From Clostridia bacterium (GTDB lineage: Bacteria; Bacillota; Clostridia; Oscillospirales; Ruminococcaceae), in the NCBI GenBank assembly GCA_021152595.1, contig JAGKVC010000123.1, positions 1 through 10,712 of the forward strand: a stretch of DNA of 10,712 nucleotides, given 5' to 3'. A program made the position numbers and the translations under genes. Within the stretch, counting starts at the first letter, position 1, and each line of letters starts with the position of its first letter. Below are positions 1-6,364 of the stretch, one piece after another. The notes beneath the pieces were generated by a model. That model was given only the letters and a program-made list of their open reading frames with translations, was not told the DNA's origin and ran no database searches.

Positions 1-1
1 A

Positions 2-10
2 TGCTATAAT
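2..10 (+). promoter_or_regulatory. Extended -10 box upstream of the dockerin protein gene
   Basis: TATAAT at 5-10 is preceded by TG plus one base (2-4), an extended -10 element. The -35 region lies outside the window. Transcription would start near 17 and give a leader of about 113 nt before the ATG at 130. The match to consensus is exact, but it cannot be paired with a -35 box here. Confidence 0.5.
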
Positions 11-16
11 GTCAAT

Positions 17-129
17 ATGTATATGTGGCTCTATCCACTCATACCACTCCGTAAGCCTGCGTTCCCGCTTTCAGGCTGCCGGAAAGTGCCGCATTCTGTA
101 CATAATCATATTACAAAGGAGAGGTTTGA
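17..129 (+). promoter_or_regulatory. 5' leader with small hairpin and Shine-Dalgarno
   Basis: The inferred leader carries a 6-bp inverted repeat, AGCCTG (54-59) with CAGGCT (72-77). A competing pairing of CTTTC (68-72) with GAAAG (82-86) shares a base with it. The ribosome binding site AAAGGAGAGG lies at 115-124, with AGGAG ending 8 nt before the ATG. No riboswitch class is recognised. The alternative pairings may be chance. Confidence 0.35.
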
Positions 130-2544
130 ATGAAATCACTTTTCAAGCGCACAGTCGCAGCAGCTTCCAGCTCTGTACTCGTTCTGAGCCAGCTTGCTAC
201 CCTCGCTGCGAATGTCAATGTCACCGCTGCCGATGCAGCACCCCTGACCATTGACAAGAAGTTCGTCCTTGATGTGCCGGTCGATGAAAAAGACCCGCTC
301 AAGGAAGGTCAGGTCTCTGACTGGGACGGCAAGGCAGAAGCCCTGTTCCTTTCTGTCGGTGACAAGACCACTGCAAAGGGCACCGAGAAAGTAAAGAAGG
401 CGTTCCGCAACCAGGCTACCAAGCTCGCAAACAAGTACGGTCATATCTCTGCGGCTGAGATCGAAGAGATCCTCGACGCAATCGCTGATGAGGCTTCCAT
501 CTCCCTCAAGGCTGACGGCAGCTTCCAGGTGAAGCTCGACTGTGCAGACTGCGGCGCTACCATCGGTAAGCTCGCTCAGGATGAGCTTGCAAAGCACGGT
601 CATCCGTCCGTTGATCACGACGGCAATCCGAGAGAGATCGACTGGAGCGGCTTCAAGGCTTCCGGTTCCGTTACACTCGACGGCGCTTTCAACTTCGATG
701 AGAAGACCGCTGATTATCAGTTCACCATGACCGATGAGAACGGCAAGACCTACACCGATGACAAGGGCATCGAGGCTTATGCTTCCGCAAAGGCTAAAGA
801 GGCTTATGAGTATGTCAACGGTCAGAGACTCGACGGCACCAATGCTGAAAAGACCAAGGAGCTGAAGGATATCAGCGACAAGATCCAGTCCTACATCGGC
901 ATCGTCAGAGATTTTGCTGATGCAGTCAACGCAATCACCCTTTCCGGTACCGATGTTGATACCGTTTACAATGATTACGTAAAGGCTGTTGAGGACGCTG
1001 CTTCCGCAACCGTTCCGGCAAAGTACGCTGACAAGGCAATCGAAAAGGTCGAGGAGAAGAAGCCGGATGCTGTTCAGGCAATTCTCGAGAACGAGAAGCT
1101 CAACGACTGGTACGATGTCGCTGTTGAATACGCAAATGCTGCACTCGAAGGCTTTGCTACCATCAACTTCACAACTGCTGATGCTGTTGCAATCCTCAAT
1201 GACGGCTATGACTTCGATATCAAGATCACAAACGGCTACTCCGGCAACGCAACCTTCAAGATCGCTGATGATCAGGCTGACGAGCTGCTGGCTGCTGTCA
1301 AAGCTGCTCAGCCGGATGCAAAGAAGTACGGCAAGGAGCTGCTCGATGCAGGCTACACCGTTGAGCTCGAGGACGGTTCTGTTCCGACCTTCGCTGACGA
1401 GTACGAGTATGCGTACAAGGAGATCGTCTCCGAGAAGAAGATCACTGCCGGTGCTGATACCAAGTACGGCGTGAGCGGCACGCTTTCCTACGATGTTGAG
1501 CGTATCATCAAGAAGATCGTCCTGATCGAGACCAAGAAGGCAACCACCACTACCACTACTACTACGGCCACCACATTCTCTGACATCACCACGACTTCCA
1601 CCTCGAAGGAAAACGGCGGCGATGTAACCACGACTTCCACCTCGAAGGAAAACGGCGGCGACGTCACCACCACTTCCACCTCGAAGGAAAACGGCGGCGA
1701 TGTAACCACCACTTCCACCTCGAAGGCAATCGGCGGCGATGAAACCACTACCACTACTTCCGATACCTCGACCACTCCGGCTTCTTCCCTCTCCTTCGAT
1801 ATCGAGGGCGTCGATGATAAGGGCCTGATCTACTGGTCTGAGGAAGACGGCACGTTCGACCTCTCCGGTCTGAGCGTTACCCTGCACTTCTTCGAGAAGG
1901 GCAAAGAGACCGGTACTCCGGTTGATGTGACCAGCGCATTCGCGCCGGAAGCAACCAGCGTGAAGGATCTCACCCTCTCCGATGGCCTCGGCTTTGCTCC
2001 TGTTCCGGTTGCATACATCCTGAAGGATGCTGCTGCTGTTCAGAAGATTGTCACCGAGAAGGGCTATGATGCTGCTCTGATCGAGCAGGAGAAGCTCGTC
2101 GAGGGCAAGCAGGCTGGTACATTCACTGTTTACCTCGTTCTCCGCGGCGATACCGACCTGAACGGTGAGGTCAGCGTTGAGGACGCACAGTTCGCTCTGG
2201 ACTACTACGTCAGAACACAGGTTTCCCACAACCAGGCAAAGAAGATCCTGACCAATCCGGACAGCGTCTACCTCAAGAACAGAGGCGACCTGAGAGAGAA
2301 CTACTTCCCGTATTCTCACTATGCAATGGACGTTAACGACGGTAACGGCATCATCACTGTTGAGGATGCACAGAAGATCCTGAACTACTACACCTCCAAC
2401 ACTGTTGCACACAATGATGTTGACTGGGATCACGCAAAGGTTGTCGGTCAGAAAGTTACTGTTAAGGAAGAGCTCCACGCTGAGCCGCTCGAGTTCGATA
2501 CCTACGCTGCTGATTACAAGGGCTTCTACAAGAACGTTCAGTAA
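130..2544 (+). CDS. Secreted dockerin-containing protein with Thr-rich repeat linker
   Basis: Exported 804-residue protein expected to attach to a cohesin-bearing scaffold outside the cell. Residues 1 to about 36 form a signal peptide (basic start, hydrophobic core, Ala-rich end). Residues about 39-470 are an acidic region I do not recognise, with no evident cohesin or hydrolase motif and the only two cysteines, C138 and C141 (CADC). Residues 472-550 are a Thr/Ser-rich linker holding four copies of TTTSTSKENGGDV. Residues about 552-672 look beta-rich and may be an X- or Ig-like module. Residues 674-760 are a dockerin: calcium loop D674-D685 (DTDLNG...ED), then a second loop D734-D746, each followed by a helix AQ..L.YY. 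About 40 residues follow. The start is set by AAAGGAGAGG upstream. It has its own terminator and convergent transcription with the LRR gene. Codons differ from its neighbours (Ala mostly GCT/GCA; almost no TTA, CTA or TCA), suggesting high expression. The dockerin is solid; the function of the N-terminal half is unknown. Confidence 0.9.
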   Translation: MKSLFKRTVAAASSSVLVLSQLATLAANVNVTAADAAPLTIDKKFVLDVPVDEKDPLKEGQVSDWDGKAEALFLSVGDKTTAKGTEKVKKAFRNQATKLANKYGHISAAEIEEILDAIADEASISLKADGSFQVKLDCADCGATIGKLAQDELAKHGHPSVDHDGNPREIDWSGFKASGSVTLDGAFNFDEKTADYQFTMTDENGKTYTDDKGIEAYASAKAKEAYEYVNGQRLDGTNAEKTKELKDISDKIQSYIGIVRDFADAVNAITLSGTDVDTVYNDYVKAVEDAASATVPAKYADKAIEKVEEKKPDAVQAILENEKLNDWYDVAVEYANAALEGFATINFTTADAVAILNDGYDFDIKITNGYSGNATFKIADDQADELLAAVKAAQPDAKKYGKELLDAGYTVELEDGSVPTFADEYEYAYKEIVSEKKITAGADTKYGVSGTLSYDVERIIKKIVLIETKKATTTTTTTTATTFSDITTTSTSKENGGDVTTTSTSKENGGDVTTTSTSKENGGDVTTTSTSKAIGGDETTTTTSDTSTTPASSLSFDIEGVDDKGLIYWSEEDGTFDLSGLSVTLHFFEKGKETGTPVDVTSAFAPEATSVKDLTLSDGLGFAPVPVAYILKDAAAVQKIVTEKGYDAALIEQEKLVEGKQAGTFTVYLVLRGDTDLNGEVSVEDAQFALDYYVRTQVSHNQAKKILTNPDSVYLKNRGDLRENYFPYSHYAMDVNDGNGIITVEDAQKILNYYTSNTVAHNDVDWDHAKVVGQKVTVKEELHAEPLEFDTYAADYKGFYKNVQ
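1588..1743 (+). repeat. Four tandem 39-bp in-frame repeats (Thr-rich linker)
   Basis: Units lie at 1588-1626, 1627-1665, 1666-1704 and 1705-1743. Each encodes 13 residues, consensus TTTSTSKENGGDV. Units 1-3 differ only at silent positions (acg/acc, gat/gac, gta/gtc). Unit 4 diverges in its second half to KAIGGDE. The array lies between two plain Thr runs and forms the linker before the dockerin half. Linkers of this kind are common in Ruminococcus cellulosomal proteins. The near-identity suggests recent expansion and possible copy-number variation. Confidence 0.95.
2149..2412 (+). other. Dockerin domain of the 804-residue protein
   Basis: Two EF-hand-type half repeats are separated by an unusually long spacer of about 48 residues. 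The first loop is D674-x-D676-x-N678-G679...D685, a normal 12-residue loop. The second, D734-V-N-D-G-N-G...D746, is one residue longer. Each loop is followed by the matching helix start AQ..L.YY, giving the internal symmetry typical of dockerins. The role is calcium-dependent binding to a cohesin module. Confidence 0.85.
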
Positions 2545-2572
2545 TCTGCGATCAGAACTCTGATTCACAAGC

Positions 2573-2603
2573 AAAAGGACACAGCTTCGGCTGTGTCCTT
2601 TTT
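2573..2603 (+). terminator. Rho-independent terminator with UUCG tetraloop
   Basis: A perfect 13-bp stem, AAAAGGACACAGC (2573-2585) with its complement at 2590-2602, is closed by a TTCG loop and followed by a T run. It starts 28 nt after the stop codon of the dockerin protein gene. The A run on the 5' side means it could also act on the minus strand. Confidence 0.95.
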
Positions 2604-2624
2604 GTGTTCAATGAAACAAGTGCA

Positions 2625-2663
2625 AAAAGAACATCCGCACGGGGATCCCATGCGGATGCTTTT
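2625..2663 (-). terminator. Terminator of the LRR gene
   Basis: Read on the minus strand just after the stop codon at 2665, an 8-bp stem (2651-2658 with 2632-2639) is extended by a G-U pair and followed by TTCTTTTT. The loop contains the palindrome GGGATCCC (2642-2649), which may extend the fold. With the neighbouring plus-strand terminator it forms a convergent termination zone. Confidence 0.8.
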
Positions 2664-2664
2664 C

Positions 2665-5600
2665 TTATAAGCGAATTGTGAACGTCGTCTGGTCGTTATT
2701 CCAGTGGATATCTGCGAACGGATCCTCCGCGGCGGCTTCCGGATCGGAGAGCTTGCCGTCGGTATTCGCATCGAGCTTTGGAATGTCCGGTTCGATATCC
2801 TCCTCGGGCGGTGCAGCGTCCCTGCGGCGCGGCATCTCATCGACATCCGGCAGATCATCGAGCAATGCGGCGCGGCGGCGTGCCTTTGCCTGCTCCGGCG
2901 ACTCCTTTTCGCGGCGCTTCATCTCGCGCTCCTCGGGGAGATCGGGCAGATCCGGAAGATCATCCAGAAGTGCGGCACGGTGGCGCGCCTTTGTCTCCTC
3001 CGGCGTTTCCTTTGCACGCAGCTTCTGCTCCAGCTCCTCCGGCGAAAGCTCACGCTTTTTGCGCTTTTTCTTGGGCTTCTCCGGCTGCGGTGCGGGTTCC
3101 TCCTCAATCGGCGGCAGCTTGATCCGCGGATCGCCGAGAATCGACTTTTTGCGTGCCTCTTCCAGCTCACGCTTGACGCGCTGCGCGTAATTCATTTCTT
3201 CCTCAGCATCAAAGCTGACCGGATGCTCAGGCTCTGTCCTGACCGGCTCAGGCTTCTGAACCGGCTCATCTGCAACGGATTCAGGTGCAGCAGCAACGGG
3301 TTCCTGTTCCGAAGGTTCAGCATCGGCAGCTTCCGATTCAAGCGGCGCAGGAATCACAGGTTCCGATTCGGGTTCCGGCTGCTTCTGCTCCGGCGCTGCC
3401 TTCTTCGGCTGGTCGGCTTTTTTCTGCGCTGCCTTTTTCGGCGCTGCTGGCTCAGCAGGCTTCACCGGCTCCGCTGTCTGTTCGGGTTCATCAGCCGTCT
3501 GTTCCGGCTGCGGCTCAAGTGCCTGCGATACCGGCTTCTTCGCGCGCTTCGGAATCGGCTCCGCAGCGGCATTCAAGAAGATATCATTCGGTGTGGGCTG
3601 CGCAGCTGTACGCTCCGGAACTGCAATCTGCTGTTCCGGCTTCTGCGCGGTCTCCTGACGGTACAGGAATGCAGGGGCATCCTCAGCGACAGGTGCGACC
3701 GGCTGCTCCGTCACAACCGGCTGTGCAGCCGCCTCTGCTGCCTGTTCTGCGGCAAGCAGTGCGTCCATATCCAGCGGTACAAGCGTCATCAGCATATGGT
3801 GCTGCTTCGCGTATCGCTCGGCATAGCTGCCCTCCTCCGCATGGAGACGGAATTTCGGGCACTCGGTAAACGCATTTTCGCTGATTTCGGTAACAGATGC
3901 CGGAATCGCAATGTCAGTCAGATGCTCACAATGGCTGAACGCCGACTGACCGATGCGCGTAACACTGTCCGGCAGGATAATCCGTTCGATGCCGGCGTGA
4001 TAGAATGCTTCATTTTCGATTTCGGTCACGGTCGCAGGCAGCCTGAGCGTCTTGAGGCTCGTGCAGCTGCTGAACATTGCATGACCGATCTTCGGGAGTC
4101 CTTCATTCAGCTTGATCCGCTTCAGTGCGGTGCAGCCGTGGAAGATATAGCCGTCGATACGGCGGATTGTCGTCGGAAGCTCGATCTCCTCGAGCTGTTC
4201 GCAGTACGAAAATGCGCCGTGCTGCAAGTGAACCACGCCCTCGGGGAGTGTCACTTTGCGGATCGGGAGCTGCGAGAACGCAGTCGGACCGATGCAGCGA
4301 ACACCGACCGGCAGCGAGACCACCGGCTGCATGATATTCGCATGCAGAAGAATGTTTGCACCGGCGATTGTATACGGCTCGGTGCGGCGCGCCATCCACG
4401 GGGTACACGCAAATGCGTCTACGCCGATTTCGGTCACGCTCTTCGGGATCACGACATCCGTCAGGACGCCGCAGTTTGCAAAGGCGTTGTCCCCAATGCT
4501 GATTACGCCGTCCGGAATGATCGCCGCACGTAAACCGCCGCGCTCAAAGGCACGCGGTCCGATGCGGTGGACGCCGACAGGAATCGGGCTGTAGCCGTCG
4601 GCGCGGATCAGGAATCTGCCGACGATATAGTGTCCGGCGGTCATGCGGAACAAAGGCGTATCCGCAAAGGCATTGCCGGCAATCTCAACGACGCTGTCCG
4701 GAATGTAGGCTTCCTGTAAGCTGCTGCATCCGCGGAAGGAATTTTGCAGGATGTACTTCGGTCCCTCCGGAATCACGACGGTTCGGAGCGACGAGCAGCC
4801 GACGCAAACGCTGTCTGCGACGGATTCGAGCTTTGCGGAAAAGCGCAGCTCGGTCAGGGACATGCAGTCGCGCAGGGCTTCGTTTTCCATATGCGAGACG
4901 GTATCCGGCATATAGAAGCGGCGCATCGAGGTACAGCCCTGAAACGCATTCGCTTCGATTGTCTCCATGCCCTGCGGCAGGATGATCTCCAGCAGCGAGC
5001 AGTCGCGGAATGCAAACTTTCCGATCGAGCGCAGCGTTGTCGGCAGGTAGACGCGCTGGAGTCCGCGGCAGCCGTTGAAGGCATATGCGCCGATCTCCGT
5101 CACGCCCTCCGGAATCACGACCGAAACGAGCTGACGATTCTGCTCAAAGGCGTGGTTTCCGATGCGGATCACGCCCTGCGGAATCATGATATCCCGCACA
5201 TTATATTCCTGTGTGTATTTTTTCAGGATGCCGTACTCGATGAAGAATGCAGGATTGCATCCGCGCAGGAGATTGGCTTCCTTCTCGGTATAGCACATGA
5301 TGCCGTGGCTGAGCGCGTACTGATGTGCGACGCTGCCGGTCACGGTGGTGATGGTCTGGATATGGTGATCGGTGCCGAATGCAAAGGGGTGGAGCTTCGT
5401 CACGGTCGGCGGAATGATGATCGTTTTCAGCTCCGTACAGCCTGCGAAGGCATCCTCCGCGATTTCGGTCACGGTATCGGGGATATAGATCGTCGTCAAA
5501 GACGAGCAGCATGCGAATGCCTCGCGGCCGATCGTTTTCAGTCCCTTGTTCAGGTTGACGGTCGTCAGAGATGCGCATGCATAAAATGCACGGTTGTCAA

Positions 5601-6060
5601 TATGCTTGACATTTGCCGGAACCGTAATCTCCTCCAGCCGTGAACAGCCGGAAAAGGTTCCGCGCGAGATTGCTTCGAGCTTGCTTGAGATCTTGACGGA
5701 ACGCAGACCGCTGCAATTACAGAACGCCCACGCGCCGACGGATTCACAGGTTTCCGGAATGACGGCATTTTTCAGCACATGGCAGCCGTCAAAGGCATTG
5801 TTGCCGATCTCGCGCAGGCCGCCGGAAAAATCAACGGTCTGTAATTCGGCGCACAACGCAAACGCACGCTCGCCGATTGTCGTCACAGTCGGCGGAATCA
5901 GGACGCGGTTCACATCAGTCATGGAAAACGCTTCATCCGCAATGGACGTGACATTTTTCGGCAGGCTGAGCGATTCATCCTGCTTGCGGATGCCCAGCCG
6001 TTCCAGCGCGCCTGCACCTTCATATTTCAGCAAAACGCCGTTTTTAATTTTAAAACCCAT
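2665..6060 (-). CDS. BspA-like leucine-rich-repeat protein with charged disordered tail, apparently cytoplasmic
   Basis: The protein has 1131 residues. Residues about 35-760 contain roughly 27 repeats of the BspA/LRR_5 type, pattern 'IG..AF..C..L..V.IP..V', which build a solenoid normally used for protein binding. The opening motif F.I..G.L.KY at residues 3-12 recurs at 273-282. The capping motif GS.A..YA recurs at 242 and 744, so two LRR blocks seem joined. Residues about 765-1000 are Ala/Pro/Glu/Gln-rich and probably disordered. Residues 1003-1090 are highly charged, with two copies of a KE(T/S)PE...AALLDDLPD segment. A lone EF-hand-like loop lies at 1097-1108. The start is fixed by AGGAGG 7 nt upstream, and the reading frame above it has no start codon before a stop at 6112-6114. 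No signal peptide, membrane segment or sortase motif is visible, which is odd because many BspA-like proteins are surface exposed. The binding partner is unknown. The gene has its own promoter and terminator. Confidence 0.9.
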   Translation of the reverse strand: MGFKIKNGVLLKYEGAGALERLGIRKQDESLSLPKNVTSIADEAFSMTDVNRVLIPPTVTTIGERAFALCAELQTVDFSGGLREIGNNAFDGCHVLKNAVIPETCESVGAWAFCNCSGLRSVKISSKLEAISRGTFSGCSRLEEITVPANVKHIDNRAFYACASLTTVNLNKGLKTIGREAFACCSSLTTIYIPDTVTEIAEDAFAGCTELKTIIIPPTVTKLHPFAFGTDHHIQTITTVTGSVAHQYALSHGIMCYTEKEANLLRGCNPAFFIEYGILKKYTQEYNVRDIMIPQGVIRIGNHAFEQNRQLVSVVIPEGVTEIGAYAFNGCRGLQRVYLPTTLRSIGKFAFRDCSLLEIILPQGMETIEANAFQGCTSMRRFYMPDTVSHMENEALRDCMSLTELRFSAKLESVADSVCVGCSSLRTVVIPEGPKYILQNSFRGCSSLQEAYIPDSVVEIAGNAFADTPLFRMTAGHYIVGRFLIRADGYSPIPVGVHRIGPRAFERGGLRAAIIPDGVISIGDNAFANCGVLTDVVIPKSVTEIGVDAFACTPWMARRTEPYTIAGANILLHANIMQPVVSLPVGVRCIGPTAFSQLPIRKVTLPEGVVHLQHGAFSYCEQLEEIELPTTIRRIDGYIFHGCTALKRIKLNEGLPKIGHAMFSSCTSLKTLRLPATVTEIENEAFYHAGIERIILPDSVTRIGQSAFSHCEHLTDIAIPASVTEISENAFTECPKFRLHAEEGSYAERYAKQHHMLMTLVPLDMDALLAAEQAAEAAAQPVVTEQPVAPVAEDAPAFLYRQETAQKPEQQIAVPERTAAQPTPNDIFLNAAAEPIPKRAKKPVSQALEPQPEQTADEPEQTAEPVKPAEPAAPKKAAQKKADQPKKAAPEQKQPEPESEPVIPAPLESEAADAEPSEQEPVAAAPESVADEPVQKPEPVRTEPEHPVSFDAEEEMNYAQRVKRELEEARKKSILGDPRIKLPPIEEEPAPQPEKPKKKRKKRELSPEELEQKLRAKETPEETKARHRAALLDDLPDLPDLPEEREMKRREKESPEQAKARRRAALLDDLPDVDEMPRRRDAAPPEEDIEPDIPKLDANTDGKLSDPEAAAEDPFADIHWNNDQTTFTIRL

Positions 6061-6067
6061 GCTTGCG

Positions 6068-6073
6068 CCTCCT
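6068..6073 (-). promoter_or_regulatory. Shine-Dalgarno of the LRR gene
   Basis: AGGAGG on the minus strand, 7 nt before the ATG at 6060. It settles the start and hence the absence of an N-terminal export signal. Confidence 0.9.
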
Positions 6074-6131
6074 GAAATTGATGGTTTCGGACAGTTCGGA
6101 TTGATGCACGCCTACTGCCTGCATCTTAATC

Positions 6132-6160
6132 ATTATACCATAAATCTGCATATTTATCAA
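6132..6160 (-). promoter_or_regulatory. Promoter of the LRR gene
   Basis: On the minus strand, TTGATA (6155-6160), a 17-nt spacer and TATAAT (6132-6137) form a near-consensus vegetative promoter. TGG directly before the -10 box makes it an extended -10. Transcription would begin near 6125, leaving a leader of about 65 nt. Confidence 0.85.
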
Positions 6161-6302
6161 GCCAAAACCCTGTTCCTGACTGTAGAATTATTCCGCGCTG
6201 ATTTGGGCAGTTTGCACACAATACAACTGGATGCTGTGCATCTTTGTCGTATAAATCCCGATGAAATCCGCCTGATTCCTGCATTTTCCGGACAGACGGG
6301 CA

Positions 6303-6339
6303 AACGAAACCCCGATACAGCTTGTATCAGGGTTTCGTT
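6303..6339 (-). terminator. Terminator hairpin of the solute-binding protein gene
   Basis: Two 17-nt arms (6303-6319 and 6323-6339) pair with a single C/A mismatch around a 3-nt loop, 25 nt after the stop codon at 6365. The following minus-strand T run is short (TTT), so termination may be incomplete or helped by another factor. The stem is long and clearly not random. Confidence 0.8.
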
Positions 6340-6364
6340 CAATGTATGAATAAATGTATAGTAA

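Larger units (their letters stand above)
6061..6364. other. Intergenic region between the LRR and solute-binding genes
   Basis: This 304-nt stretch holds the LRR gene leader and ribosome binding site, its promoter at 6132-6160, and the terminator of the solute-binding gene at 6303-6339. Between 6161 and 6302 I see no convincing gene, RNA or repeat. Confidence 0.7.

Noticed and set aside
1540..1775. CRISPR-like array at the 39-bp repeats
   Set aside because: The units are contiguous with no spacers and stay in frame, coding a Thr-rich linker.
136..2574. 812-codon open frame on the minus strand opposite the dockerin protein gene
   Set aside because: It is codon-aligned with the sense gene and arises from the lack of TTA, CTA and TCA codons. 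Its product is a repetitive Leu/Val/Ser/Gly sequence with no domain, and the sense gene has a signal peptide, dockerin and ribosome binding site.
2704..5643. Long plus-strand frames (2704-4533 and 4744-5643) across the LRR gene
   Set aside because: They are complementary-frame shadows of the LRR repeats, with Arg/Leu/Cys-rich translations and no ribosome binding site or domain.
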